A stretch of DNA of 64,000 nucleotides, from the NCBI GenBank assembly GCA_012931725.1, contig CM022948.1:18158355-18222354 (forward strand). The letters are read 5' to 3'. Shown in pieces: positions 9,773 through 21,689 of this stretch; position 1 is the stretch's first letter; every line of letters begins with the position of its first letter. This DNA comes from Litsea cubeba (taxonomy: Eukaryota; Streptophyta; Magnoliopsida; Laurales; Lauraceae). The notes under the pieces were generated by a model. It searched no databases. It saw only the letters and a program-made list of their open reading frames with translations, and had not been told where the DNA came from. The translations under genes were made by a program, and so were the position numbers.

Positions 9773-11539
9773 TAGGGTGAGCTAAAGCCTTCAAAGGGCA
9801 CTTACCATATCCTTGCTAGCTAGAGTGAGGACAAGGTTCGGTGCAGGGCTTGAAGAGAAGAAAATTAATTTTTTACTTGTTTCTACATTGGCCCTGGGCA
9901 CCGAGTGTCAACAAGATATTAACGTTTCTCCTTTATCGAGACATTAATGTTTCTCCTTTATCAAGACTAAGGATAGACAATGCAATGCAATAAGCAACAC
10001 GGCGGAGTTAAAAAAAAGGCATTTTCAGCTGATTGGCCAGTGGCAAATAGAAAATCTTTATTAGGTAAAAATAACAAGGCAGTATAGATATATATACAAT
10101 AAAGCAACTTGGGAATTGAAACATATAGGAAATTATTGATTCAATTTGATCAATTTGTTCCCATATAAGTCAAATATGTAGAAATTTATTGTCAAATGGA
10201 CTTGTTTGTTTCAATGGAGTTGAAATATACAAGAAGTAATTCACTGTCACACAAACTATGGATGGCTCTCGTGTTAATCTGGCCACCAAAAAAGGAAAAA
10301 AACTTTGCTTCTGCTCGCCTTCCAAACCCAACACGAGCTTGGAGACACACAGAGGGGACAGTATGGCATATCTCAAGAATTGATTCTCTCTCTGTCCTTC
10401 CAAAACCCTGTTTTAGACTGATTCCAATGGACTCGGCATGAGATTGATGACGGACTTTAGCCACTGGTCCTTCATTCCTTCATTTCTTTAATATTTTGAT
10501 GCCCATGTATATATTTTTAGTTATCTGTCTGCCATAGAAATGCAGGAGTGTTTTCTCCATCATAGAATGGTTATAAGGAAGAATGGTTTTCTATTGTTTT
10601 GGTCTAACAACTTTTGTGGTTTCATTGTCTAGGTGAAAGGATTTTACTTTTTTTTTTTTTTGCTAAAAAGCAGATTCGTACCAAGATCGAGCATAATTCC
10701 TATTTTCGTTGTTCTTTGATGGATGGTTGATTGCTATTCTGATTCAGAGTTTGATTGGTTGAATTAGATCGAATTTCTATATTCATATTCTCAATTTGAT
10801 TTATGCTAACATGATCCTTTGCAGAAAAACCCGTGTCTTAGAATTCAAGTCTGCGATCTGAGTAAGAGATATAAGGAGCTGAGATGAAGGAAAGCCGGTT
10901 GGATATCAGCAACGGGGTCTGAAGACTACTCTCTCTTTTTCTCACTCCCTTATTTTCTTTTTCTTTGTTACTGCTGCTTCTCTGTTTTAAAATTGCTGAT
11001 TAGGTTTTCTTTTTAATTTCTAAGTGATATTACTATCTTTTTGTTGTTCTTTTCTTTTTCTTCTTTATGTTGTGTTTGTTGTTGGGAAAGAGGAAATTGG
11101 AAATAATGATGAGTTTTGTTGGTTATTAAATTATCTTTATTTAGTCAATAATGTGATAGAGGTTTTTCTATGCATGTTTTAGCACATTTTCAGTGTATGT
11201 GGAAAAGGGTAAAAGTATTCATGGAAATTTGAAATCTGCAGTTATGTATTCTGCTTTCTTATGGATTTTAGTAAATTGGCTTGTGGAAGAGGGGTAGGCG
11301 GGTAGCTACAACTGTGCTAGATTAATAGTCTCCCTTTTTTTCCTTGTTTCGGTTGCTGTGTTAGAAATCTGTATTTTAATAAATAAATTTAGTGCCTCAT
11401 GAAAATAAAGTCAATCACATCCCACTGATTTCAAAGTTCGTTTGTTTTCTTCTTTCTTTATTTTTGTGCTTATGTTGCTGAAAGTACACCTCACTTGGAT
11501 TTGGATGTAATAATGTGTCCACTTCTTATTGTGTTGTAG
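9773..11539. other. No complete gene seen; probably intron or intergenic DNA
   Basis: AT-rich, with pyrimidine-rich runs (10930-11060) and a TTGTAG splice-acceptor-like end at 11539 just before the kinase-like exon. Short open frames at 10170-10464 have no recognisable motif. If the exon at 11540 belonged to a host gene, this stretch would be its upstream intron. Confidence 0.4.
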
Positions 11540-11577
11540 GAAAATTTTCATAGCGACTTTCAATTGGAAAATATACT
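11540..11577 (+). pseudogene. First half of an SnRK2-like kinase exon, split by the gypsy insertion
   Basis: After the acceptor TTGTAG the reading is ENFHSDFQLENI, which lines up with the catalytic loop of SnRK2 kinases (HRDLKLEN). The kinase family phosphorylates targets in ABA and osmotic stress signalling. Here R of HRD is S and K is Q, so catalysis would be lost. The exon is interrupted by the Tat element, whose target duplication ATACT (11573-11577) is part of the exon. The continuation is at 24155-24199. No other kinase exon is visible nearby, so it is either an old gene fragment or a decayed gene. Confidence 0.55.
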
Positions 11578-12456
11578 TGTAAGTGCAGAAAATTATGACT
11601 CACAATAATAGGGGTGCCTGATAGGACTTATCCAAGTAGAAGAAGACGATCTGCTGCCTCAGGACTTGAAAGGGAAGAAGAAACAGTCAGAGGACCCTGG
11701 CCTGGGCAGCGCAAGGCTCTCCGATGCCTAAGTCAGTATGTGGACTGGAGCAAAGGGAGGAGAGGAAGAAGAGAGGCAGAGTAACGACTCTCAAGTATGA
11801 AATGCATACCTTGCATGTGAAATAGTTCTCTATTTATAGAGGATTCATGAGGATATTTTGGATGATATTTCGATGTGGGTCCCACGATTTGATAGGGAAG
11901 TCTCTATCAGCCCACAAAGCAATTAATGCGGGTCGGATCAGCCCACATTGCATTTAATGCATGTCATGTTGGGACAGGTCCTGTTGGAGGCCTTTGGCGG
12001 TAGAGATCCCATCGAATCCATCCTCGGGCCTTGTCCTGATGTGGTTTCAGCCGCTGGATGCCGCCCTGCCAGTGATTTGGCGAAGATTGTGGTCGGCTGG
12101 ACGTCGCATCTGTCCCACTGGCTCGCTCCCCTATCCTGCCATGTGTCCGATGACGTGGCGATTGTAGGGCGCGAGTGGGGGCTCTTCTCTACTTTGGCTT
12201 CCGTCCCGAGCCCCTCTGGCCGAGGTCCCGAGCTCCTTTGGCTGAGGTCAAGCTCTTTAGCCGAAATGGTCCTCTGGCAGCCGAGCTTGGCGCTAGAAGC
12301 CAAAGCCTACCTAACTCCTGCTGAGGCCTCTGTCCCGGCAGCCGAGGTGAATCTGGGTGCCATGTGGATGGCACGTGGATGACGCGTGAGAGTGCTTAAT
12401 CCCATCTTACAGCCGTGACTAGGATAATCCTGAAGCTTTGAAAATCTCCCCACACA
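11578..12456 (-). repeat. 3' LTR of the Tat element
   Basis: 879 bp. On the minus strand it starts TGTGTGGGGAG and ends TGCACTTACA. A minus-strand TATA box (complement TATTTATA at 11831-11838) marks the U3/R promoter. It carries the GGCGGTAGAGATCCC segment that is missing from the other LTR. Confidence 0.92.
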
Positions 12457-12468
12457 ATTGCCCCCTAG
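12457..12468 (-). other. Polypurine tract of the Tat element
   Basis: CTAGGGGGCAAT on the minus strand, directly before the 3' LTR; it primes plus-strand DNA synthesis. The same sequence occurs next to the LTR of the second copy at 62433-62444. Confidence 0.75.
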
Positions 12469-12728
12469 GTTGTGACTTCTTAAACGCCCTAGCCTTTAGG
12501 GGTCAGAAGCTAGAGAATCCATCTGGAGATACTGTGATCATTGCCTGGCGCCGCTTCAATTCCTCCGAGGTGATAAACGTTGCGTCCTGTTCGCCTCGGG
12601 AAACGAACTGGCGACTAGACGTGTCGCTCCTTCACTGATCGTGCCATCAAATCGACAAGACAGGCGTGGATCGCGATGCTTGCCTTTTTTGAACTCGTAA
12701 ATGGCGCCCAAAGAGGGCTTCCTTCCCC

Positions 12729-12737
12729 TATAAATAG
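12729..12737 (+). promoter_or_regulatory. TATA box of the antisense accessory gene
   Basis: TATAAATAG lies 256 bp before the ATG at 12985 on the strand opposite to pol. The same box is found at 62702-62710 in the second copy, within closely similar flanking sequence (GGCGCCCAAAGAGGG just upstream). Conservation in two copies supports a promoter used by this gene rather than by the LTR. Confidence 0.65.
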
Positions 12738-12984
12738 GGTTGCCTTCTTTCGCTATTCTTGCTGATTTTCTTTGCTCTTATTTTCGATTCCCGATCCGGT
12801 CTTCGAACCCTACTTCGGTTTCTATTTGCCTTCTCGGGATCTCTCTGTAGTGCTCTGGCGAGGACGATCGAAGAGCGTACCCAGGCTGATTCCTGATTTG
12901 CGCCTCTGCTTCAGTAAGTGACTTTGTGCCCCTGTTAGGGCTTCTGCCTTTAGGGTTTCTTTTCGTCTTCTTCTTCTTGTAGAA

Positions 12985-15406
12985 ATGGCCACCCCTAGGT
13001 TTCAGTTAGACACAGATGAGGGCATGGCTAGGTTTAGGGCTACCTTCAATATCCCGGAGGGGGTCCGCCTTAGGCCGGCGACTCCCTGCGATTATGCCCT
13101 GCGCTGTTGGTCTTTTGGCTGGATGCCGTTCTCTTTGATCTCTGTGATTGAAGCCGGGGTCAGATTTCCTCTGCATCCCCTGCTTAGAGCCTGTCTTGAC
13201 GCCTGGTGCATCACCCCGTGCCAGCTGATGTCCAATGGCTTCAAGGTCATCATGGGCACGGCGAATTTAAACGAAATCTTGGGGATTAATCTGGGCGTCC
13301 ACGATATCGAGGACGTGTATGACATCTGCAAGGCTGGGGGAGACAACAACTATTATCTTCGAGTAAAGCAGCGCCGAAGGGGCTTCGTCCTGGCCTTGGA
13401 GGATTCGAGTAAAAATGCCGAAGGAGATCTTTTCTGTGTTTCAGGGGATTGGGAGTTCAGCGTTGGCAAGGGAAGGACGCCCATGGTCCCTCGCCATCTC
13501 GGGACCGTCCCAAGTAAACACCGACTCTTTATTATGTTCCTTTTTTGCTTAACTTTCATATTGCCGAACTTATACCCTTGGCCTTCACTGTGCAGAATTG
13601 CGAGCAAGGAAACGCCGAGCTGCAAGCGATAGTTGGAGAAAGAACTTCGACGATCACAGGAAGGTCGAGAGATATATTAGGCACGAGACCAGATCGGCCT
13701 GGAAACTGCTGGGATACACGCCGAGGTACCGTGGTCATTATAGGAGGATTGGAGCAGCGCAGGAGGACGAGCTGCAGGCCGACCTTCCGTCTGCTTCTTT
13801 GGCCGTGCCTGTGGGCGTGCCTTTGATCGATCCTGCTGCGAGCCGAGCTGCGTCTGGAGCTGAGGCATCTACTTCTTCTAGTTCGGGATCGCCGAGTTTG
13901 AGGGATGTAGTGGACGCTTACCCATCCGACCCGGAAGAGACGATGGAAGGCAGTTCAAGGATGCCTGTAACCAAGGACTTGGAGGCCAAGTTCAGGCGCG
14001 GGTCTTCATCTTCTGCGACGCCTTCTCCTACCAGTGCCTGCATGGCCTCGGGCTCGGGGGGAGCAGTAGTTTCTTCTGCCCCAGCTGCTGCTCCGATCAA
14101 AGGAGTGTGGAGGCGCTCACCAGATCAGCCGAGGGACGGGTCTCTATCGAGAAAGAAGTCCAAGGCGGGAGAGAAGGAAACGGGGGCCGAGTAGGCTCCT
14201 AAAGACAAGGCGCCTGCGTGCACCTCCGGAGGTAAGGTACCTCCTAGAAAAAGCGCGCCCGCAAGCAGAACGGCTGCTAGGACGGCTCGCGACCTTAGTG
14301 TCATGGTAGGGCAAGGGTTCGGATCGGCCTCCGGACCTCGTGCTGCCCCGGCGGCATGGAAGCCTAGACTGGAGACCAAGCCCGGGAAACCTTTGAATGT
14401 GGAAGACCGGGTGCGAGGGGACTGTCTCGTCATCGGGGCTCTTGCCAAAGCCTGTGCTCTACCGCGCGACATGGAGGTGCACGCGAAGTTTGATACTGAG
14501 AGTCTGCTGGGGTCGGCGATTCAGTCCTCTCTCTTGGTAGGTACCCTTGATATTCTTTTTGATGTATTTCACTTCGCCTACTCCCATCTGACTTGCTCTC
14601 TTCTACAGAATGTGCAGAGGCTCCAGACAATAATGGAGAGGAGCGACAAAAACGTCTCCAAGATCACCCAGCTGGAGTCCGAGAGGGAAAAACTGATGAA
14701 GGAGCTGAAGAGGAGCAGTGTCGAGGCGACTTCGCAGCTAGGTGTGGCGCTGGCCAGCATCACCTATCTCACGTCGGCAACCCATCAGTTGGAGGGCGAA
14801 ATCTGGGCGAAGACGAAGAAGATTTCCGAGTTGGAGACAGAGTTGACCAGAGTGAAGGCTGATTCGGCGTATGAGTCAGCGAGGTAGCGTGGCGAAGTGC
14901 TTGCTGGCCGTGCCGAAGTTGAGAAGCTGAAGAAGGAAATCGCCGGGCTGAAGAAGGAGAATGCCGACCTTAAGTCTTCGCGGGAGGCTGAGGCCCAATC
15001 TTCATTTCAGCAGGGGGTGGACCAGGCTACGGAGGAATACGAGAGGCAGGTGGAGGAGATCACCTCCATTCTGTTCGAGGAGGGATGTCTGGCTGCACTG
15101 AAGCGCGCAGGGGTTCCTGAAGATCACCCGGTCTACCAGAATCTGCCCAAGTACTCGGGTCCAGACCCTGAGTCGAGTTCCGCTCCATTGGCTGAGAGCG
15201 CTCAGGTGGATGCCTCTGCAACTGATCCCATCTCGGATGGTGCCCCATCTATCCCTTCCGCTGGTGATGCTCCGGCCGCACCTTCGGGCGACGCTCCTTC
15301 TACCCCTCCTGCGGGTGATGCGCAGGAGAAAGCTGTCGTCGTCGCCGAGACCACTGGTCCACCAGAGACAGTAATAGTGCTGGTGGAGTCGTCGAAGCCC
15401 TTGTAG
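12985..15406 (+). pseudogene. Antisense accessory gene of the Tat element (gypsy-type transposon domain, coiled coil)
   Basis: Predicted exons 12985-13513, 13596-14536 and 14609-15406, preceded by a 5'-UTR intron (12914-12982). The first splice joins in frame (VPK-LRAR). The N-terminal 175 residues (MATPRFQLDTDEGMARF..., HPLLRACLDAWCITPCQL, GVHDIEDVYDICKAGGD) match what is known as the 'putative gypsy type transposon' domain (Pfam Transposase_28), found in plant Tat elements next to the 3' LTR. Then follow a basic region (RARKRRAASDSW), Ser/Ala-rich linkers, a coiled coil (ITQLESEREKLMKELKRS; VEKLKKEIAGLKKENADL) and an acidic, Pro/Ala-rich tail with SIPSAGDAPAAPSGDAP repeats. A TAG at 14192-14194 and a TAG at 14885-14887 break it. 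The role of the protein is not established; it is not part of gag-pol. Confidence 0.75.
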
Positions 15407-16730
15407 CTTCTTGATCTTTGTTCATCTGCTGCTTTCACACTTGTAATTTTTCTATCTTTTTAGAATGGAATGTAAAGTGAACCTGCTTGTAGTCCCCTTC
15501 AATTTTAATGAGAAGCAGAGATTCTTTACATGTGCTTTCTTTTTCTCCATCTTTTTGATCTCGGCTCCTTTGTGCTCGAGTCCGTCCGAGTGATGTGATG
15601 CGAGAATCTTGAGTTGGAGAAGGAGTACCGTACGGTTTCCACAGGTGTCTGCTCTGATATCTGCGTTCCGAGGCTTATGAGTAGCTGTAAGTACTGTGGT
15701 ACGGCTGAGGCGGAAGACGAGCAGATGGCTCCACGTGGTCGCCATCGGAACCATTGGTCAACTTGTGGTGGACGTGCACTCCATGTAAAGCATGGGAGAC
15801 CTAGCCTCATTGATGGGTCTTTGAGTTCTGAGCCTCTCCTCCCTCTATAAATTGGGGCAGCAAGCCTGCCATGGGAGAGAAGAAAGACCTTAAACCAGAA
15901 ACCCTTCCTCCTCTTCGTTTCTCGCAGCGATGAGGATCTGTCCGTGCCTGCTAGATGTTCTGGCAGTTTCGTCTTGTAGAACTTTAGGAACCTTTGCCCC
16001 GGATGAACCTCTTGTGATAGAAGGCAGCTTCTTCTGGGAGGGACTGTCGCCGGAAGTCGTGGTCTGCGCGCTCTTTGAAGACGATCCCCATGGACTACGC
16101 GCTCTCTGAACGCGGGTCCACGGCAAACTCCCATCTATGTTGTTGAGAAGAGATCATCTCCTGCCTATGTGGCTGGGAGGTGATTATTCTCTGGCTGGGA
16201 GTTGGTCGCGCACTTGATCCTGCATGGTCCTGCGTCGGATCATGCTGCAAGGTCTTGCCTCGATCCTCCAAGGTCTTGCGCGGCATCATGCCAGAGGGTC
16301 TTGTGCAGGATATCAAGACCTCCGAGCAACGGGCTGGATAGAGAGGCCTTCTGGCTGAAGATCTCCAATCAGTGGATCAGGAGCCTGAGCTTGCTCCCAA
16401 ACCAGAGGGTGCTGGAGAGCTCCTGATACTGAAGACCGGACTGAAGAGTCGGTGAAGATCAGCATCTCCCAGAGTCTCCAGGCGAGGATCAGAGTTTCCA
16501 GACTTCATTCCTTTTCTGTTTTCAGAGGACTGTGAGCCTCCTTACTGTATTCTGCTTCTTCTTTTCTTTAACTCTTGTAATGAAGAAATTACATTCAATA
16601 AAAAAAAGAAGTTTCTGATGAGATGGAATGTTTGTTCTGCGTCTTTGTATTCTTTTTTGCTTTTTTCTGTATTTTTTTGCTGCTTTTCTGCACTTTTGTG
16701 CTTGCACTGTTTTTTTCTTTCAAAGACTGT
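15407..16730. other. Non-coding part of the Tat element between accessory gene and integrase
   Basis: The accessory-gene 3' UTR appears to end near 15440-15520 (TGTAATTTTTC, AATGTAAAGTG). A plus-strand TATAAATT at 15846-15853 followed by a run to CAATAAAAAAAAG near 16597 could be a second small transcription unit, but its only reading frames are short and lack motifs. No protein is called. Confidence 0.4.
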
Positions 16731-16790
16731 CATTGGCCGAGATGAGCTGTCATTGGCCGAGATGAACCGTCATTGGCCGAGATGAGCCCA
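16731..16790. repeat. Three 20-bp tandem copies
   Basis: CATTGGCCGAGATGAGCTGT at 16731, repeated at 16751 and 16771 with one or two changes. It lies between the accessory gene and the larger repeat. Confidence 0.85.
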
Positions 16791-16862
16791 ATGTCTCTAG
16801 GGTCTCGGCTGTGCGAGCCTGAGTCCGGGATCGATTTCGGGGGGTATATGAACCCAGAGCTT

Positions 16863-17396
16863 TAGGGACGACTGGATGTACGAATCCGAAGCCTTCCCAA
16901 GGCGTCTCAACCTAGGGTTTTAGGAGCGACTGGATGTATAAATCCTTAGTCGGTCCATGGGCGCGTGAACCCAGATTTTTTTAGGGACGACTGGATGTAT
17001 GAATCCGGAGCCTTCCCAAGGTGTCTCAACCTAGGGTTTTAGGAGCGACTGGATATGTAAATCCTAAGTCGGTCCATGGGCGCGTGAACCCCGAGTTTTT
17101 TTAGGGACGACTGGATGTATGAATCCGGAGCCTTCCCAAGGTGTCTCAACCTAGGGTTTTAGGAGCGACTGGATATGTAAATCCTAAGTCAGTCCATGGG
17201 CACGTGAACCCAAAATTTAGGGACGACTGGATGTATGAATCCAAGGCCTTCCCAAGGTGTATCAACCCAGAGTTTTAGGAGCGACTAGATGTATAAATCC
17301 TAAGTCGGTCCATGGGCGCGTGAACCCAAAATTTAGGGACGACTGGATGTATGAATCCGAAGTCAATCCCAGGGTGTATGAACCCGGAGCTGCCGA
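16863..17396. repeat. Tandem array of about 118 bp made of two related 58-bp halves
   Basis: Unit starts (GGGACGACTGGATGTA) at 16865, 16984, 17104, 17220 and 17336. Each unit contains a second, diverged half beginning GGAGCGACTGGATRT, so the array grew from a 58-bp monomer that doubled. It lies just beyond the integrase end in the long 3' non-coding region, a usual place for Tat tandem repeats. Confidence 0.85.
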
Positions 17397-17462
17397 ACCC
17401 AGATAAGATGACACATATTTGAGAAATACTGCTTTCATTGATCACGGAACTTTTATTACATT

Positions 17463-18533
17463 TTAGAAATAGAACTTTTTCAAGTGTGATGCGTTCCACG
17501 GTCTCGGCAACTGCCTGCCTTCCAGGTCTTCAAGTTTGTAAGAAGATCGTCCTGCCATTGAGACCACCCTGAATGGGCCATGCCAGCTCGGGGCCAGTTT
17601 GCCTTCATTTGGGCCTTTGTCTGCTGGCAGGGTCTTTTTCAGCACTAATTGGCCTACTGAAAAGTTTCTTTCTCTGACTTTTTCATTGTATCCTCTGGCT
17701 AGCCGCTGCTGATAGTCGGCCAGTCATATGGCCGCTGCATCTTGGCGCTCGTCAGCTAGGTCCAGTTCCATTGCCAGGTTCGTCTCGTTTCGGCCTTGGT
17801 CGACAAGTTCCGATCTCAGGGTAGGGAGGCCAATTTCTAAGGGAATGACCGCCTCTATCCCATAGGCCAACGAGAAGGGTGTCGCCGACGTGGATCGTCT
17901 TGGAGTCATCCTGTATGCCCACAACACGCTGAGAAGCTCTTCTACCTATCACCCTTTCGCTTTGTCCAATCGCTTCTTCAGGCCGTCGAGCAGTACTTTG
18001 TTAGAGATTTCGGCCTGACCGTTGCTCTACGGGTACGCCGGAGTGGAATAGTGATTCCTGATGCCATGCTCTTGACAGAAGTCCTTGAAGAATTTGGAGT
18101 CGAACTGAGTCCCATTGTCCGAAATCAGGGCCCTGGGGATGCCGAACCTCGTTATGATGTTCTTCCACATGAAGTTCTTAGAGTCCCTTTCAGTGATGGA
18201 GGACAGCGGCTCAGCTTCTATCCACTTCGTGAAGTAGTCTGTAGCAACTATCAGCCATCTCTTGTTCCCTGGAGCTCGGTGAAGAGGTCCCATAATGTCC
18301 AGCCCCCATTGAACGAAGGGCCATGGACTAGTGAGGGGACTCAGGTCTTGTGCTGGCTGGTGAAGAGAATGGGAGAACTTCTGACATTTTTCGCATTTTC
18401 TGGCATATACCTGCGCATCCTTCTGCATATACGGCCACCAGTAACCTTGGCTTATTGCTCTGTATGCCAGTGACCGTCCTTCGATGTGACTTCCGCAGAT
18501 TCCTTCGTGGATCTCATACAGAAAGTCGTCCAC
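17463..18533 (-). pseudogene. Tat integrase
   Basis: Reading right to left: HHCC zinc-binding region (HEGICGSH...CEKCQKF), catalytic core with ATDYFTKWIEAEPL, SDNGTQFDSKFF and QAEISNKVLL giving the D,D,E triad, then YRMTPRRSTSATPFSLAYG and a C-terminal part ending LPRPWNASHLKKFYF. The enzyme inserts the DNA copy into the genome. A stop near 18026, two stops near 17950 and a TGA near 17726 (AAAI-stop-LADYQQR) break it. No chromodomain is seen, as expected for Tat. Confidence 0.85.
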
Positions 18534-18539
18534 TTTACC

Positions 18540-19185
18540 CGGATGGACGCATTGAAGATAGGACCTGTGAAGGATTTTCTGTAGAGTTTGCCTTCAGGAG
18601 ATAGCCAGAATCGAGCTGCCTTGAGTCTGATTCGATGGGCTTCATTCTTATCCTCGGGGAGCTGGTTGTTCTTTAGGTAAGAGATGATTGGGTCCATCCA
18701 GCTCGGGCCGAGATCAGCGCACAGGACTTGCCGAGGTGAGAGGAGCTCTAGGCTTGATCTCGGTATCGATCCGACCTCAACGGTCCTTTTCTTTCCCGCT
18801 TCGACAGCGGAGGCCAGGTTTGCAAGCGCATCAGCATGCGTGTTGGTATCTCTGGAGATTTGCCTGACCTCGGCTGTCTCGAAGTGAGAGAGCAGTTTCT
18901 TTGCGAGGGCTAAGTAGGCCGCCATCCTATCGTCCCTGGCTTGGTAGTCTCCAGTGAGTTGGCTAGTTACCAATTGCGAATCACTGAAAACCACCAATTG
19001 CTGGGCTCCGAGGATTCGGGCACTGTTCAGCCCTGGTATCAGAGCTTCATACTCCGCTTCATTGTTCGTCGACTTGAAGTCCAAGGTGAAGGCTTGCTCT
19101 ATGACCAGTCCTTCTGGCGATTGGAGGACTATGCCGGCGCCAACTCTCTTGGAGGTGGATGAGCCGTCGACAAAGACCTTCCATG
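18540..19185 (-). pseudogene. Second, archaeal-type RNase H of the Tat polyprotein
   Basis: Contains FVDGSSTSK, STNNEAEYEALIPGL, VFSDSQLVTSQLTGDY and RDTNTHADALANLAS, the signature of the additional RNase H domain that Tat elements carry besides the one attached to RT. The acidic residues D, E, D and D needed for metal binding are present. The segment after it (LELLSPRQV...) leads toward integrase. It is separated from the RT frame by a shift near 19300-19400. Confidence 0.8.
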
Positions 19186-19302
19186 CCGAGACAGGATCTT
19201 GGCTCTGAGAAGATTGTTCGACCTCGGTGACTTCACGCTCATGCCCTATGCCCCCCAGTTCGGTGCCGGGCTGGGTCGAAGCCGAGCTCGGGGAGACGAA
19301 CT

Positions 19303-20817
19303 CTACAATGAAGTCTGCCAGGATTTGGGCTTTGATCGCAGTCCTGGGACGGTACTGGATGTCATACTGCCCCAGTTCAACTGCCCATTTTGATACGCGC
19401 CCTGAAAAGTCAGCTTTCTTGAAGTGGATCGGAGTGGGTGCTCCGTGATGACCACAATAGTGTGTGATTGAAAATAATGGGAGAGCTTGCGGGAGGTGCT
19501 AACGAGTGCCAACGCAAGCTTCTCCAGCAAAAGGTATCTGGTCTCGGCATCTAGTAGGATCTTGCTCGTATAGTAGATTGGTTTTTGGACACCATCGTCC
19601 TCTCTGATGAGGACAGAGCTCACTGCATGATCCGAGACCGCAAGATATAGATACAAAATCTCTCCCTGAGTTGGGGTAGAGAGTAAGGGTGGTGAAGATA
19701 AATAGGTTTTGAGTGCTTCCAATGCTTGGTCGCACTCAGGTGTCCATTGAAACTTAAAATTCTTTTTCAGAAGCCGAAAGAAAGGCCGGCACTTATCTGA
19801 TGATCTGCTGATGAAGCGATTGAGTGCTGCAGCCATGCCTGTAAGCTTCTGGACCTCCTTGGTAGTGGATGGGCTTTGGATGCCCAAGATTGTAGTAATC
19901 TGGTCCGGGTTGGCCTCTATCCCCCTCCGCATCACTAGGCTTTCGAGGAACTTGCCAGAAGCTACGCCAAAAGCGCACTTGGAAGCATTTAGTTTGAGTT
20001 TGAACTCACGGAGGATGCTGAAGACTTGGGCCAGATCCGCCAGATGGTTGATCGACTGCTTGGATTTGACGACCATGTCGTCAATATAGACTTCGACTGT
20101 CTTGCCGAGCTGAGCCTGGAACATTTTGGTGACGAGGCGCTGATAAGTTGCCCCTGCGTTCTTCAGCCCAAAGGGCATCACCTTATAGCAGTATGTACTA
20201 TGTGGTGTTATGAATGCTGTTTTCTCCTCGTCTGGCTCATACATGGGAATCTGGTAGTAGCCTCTGTAGGCGTCGAGGAAGCTTATTCTGTCGTGGCCAG
20301 CAGTGGCGTCGATCATCTGATCAATCTTGGGAAGAGGGAAGCTGTCCTTCGGGCACGCTCTGTTGAGATCTGTGAAGTCCACGCACACCCTCCACTTTCC
20401 AGTCTTCTTTTTCACTACCACTGTATTGGCCAGCCAGACCGGGTACTGGACCTCCTGGATTGTGCCTGCCTCGAGCAACTTGTCGACTTCTTCGACCACC
20501 GCTTCCATCTACTGTAGCCCCGTCCTGCGGGCCTTCTGTACCACTGGCTTGTGGTTAGGATCCACATTCAGCCTGTGACACATGACCTCGGGGTCGACTC
20601 CAGGCATTTCGCTCGGGGTCCAAGCGAAGACATCCACATTCTGCATCAGAAATCTTGAGAGCTCGGCTCTCTCTGGTTCGGGCAACTGGGTGCCGATCAA
20701 GAAAAATCTGTCAGGGTCTGACGGGTCGAGCCTGACTTCGGCGAGATCTTCAATACTCTTCTTGTCAGGATCTCGGCCGATCTTGTCTAGCCCCCTTTCG
20801 AACTCTGCGAGGTTCAC
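19303..20817 (-). pseudogene. Tat reverse transcriptase and first RNase H
   Basis: From 20817: a connecting region (FFLIGTQLPEPERAEL, NVDVFAWTPSEMPGVDPEV), a stop at 20509-20511, then RT with WRVCVDFTDLNRACPKDSFP, ISFLDAYRGYYQIPM, FGLKNAGATYQRLV and the catalytic YIDDMVVKS, followed by the Ty3-type RNase H (LYLYLAVSDHAVSSVLI, PIYYTSKILLDAETRY). RT copies the element RNA and RNase H removes it. About 400 residues are open after the stop, the longest intact stretch of the element, before a frame change near 19400. Confidence 0.9.
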
Positions 20818-21684
20818 TCACTCTGGCTCTTTCTCCCTAGGGACCACGGTCGACATGCACTGCCTGGCCAGCTGCTGATCCCCTTCAACTGTGGCCACCT
20901 CCATTTTGCCATCCTTGCCTTCGAGTATGAACTTCAGCTTCTGATGGAGAGAGGAGGGAACTGCTTCCATCTTATGGAGCCACGCCCTGCCCATAATAAC
21001 ATTGTAGGGAGAGGGGGCGTCTGCCACTAGAAAGTCGGTCATGACCGAGGCTCCGCTTACTCTGGTCTCTAGAGTGATTCTCCCCTTGGGGTAGACCGGC
21101 TTGACACTGAACTCAATCAGAGGCGTGCGAGCTTCCTTCAAATCAGTCTCCAGGAGCCCCATCTTCTTGAAACATCCATAGTAGAGGACTTCGGATGAGC
21201 TGCCGGGGTCGATCAGGATCCGCTTCACTGTGAAATCTCGCACCTTCATCGTCAGGAGCAGGGGATCGTTGTGGGGAAGCTGCACTCCCTCGAGGTCTCT
21301 GTCCGAAAACGAGATGGACGGGCGCTTGCGCCGAGCTCGCTTGGACGCCGGTCCGAGCTCGGCTCTCATCGCCTCTTTCCCATGCGAGGCCTGCCTGGCT
21401 TCGGCAAGAGCCTGGGAGCTGCCCCTAGCTGAGGGCGCCAAATGGATGACATTGATGATCTTCTCAGAATCTTCACTGTCTGGATCCCTAACAGTGCTCT
21501 GATGAGCTCGGCCACTGCCGCCGGCGCCATCATCTCCTGCCTTGATGAACTCCTCCAGGTGACCTTCTTTGGCGAGCTTCTCCAGGAAGAACTTTAAGGT
21601 CCTGTACTCCTCGGTTTTGTGCCTATTTTGCTTGTGATAGGAACAGAACTTGGTCTGGTCTCGGGTGGAGGCTTCACTCTGCAT
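20818..21684 (-). pseudogene. Tat aspartic protease region
   Basis: Starts with a zinc-knuckle-like stretch (CSYHKQNRHKTEEYRTLKFF), then an acidic linker and a retropepsin core with ILIDPGSSSEVLYYGCFKKM and FLVADAPSPYNVIMGRAWL. The family cuts the polyprotein. The active site is D-P-G-S where D-T/S/N-G-S is usual, so its activity is doubtful. The frame is open for 288 codons to a stop at 20818-20820. Confidence 0.85.
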
Positions 21685-21689
21685 GGGAT

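Noticed and set aside
11948..12382. Open frames on both strands in the Tat LTR, also at 23638-24072 and 61956-62429
   Set aside because: LTR sequence with good frames by chance from its GC content; no motif and no conserved start.
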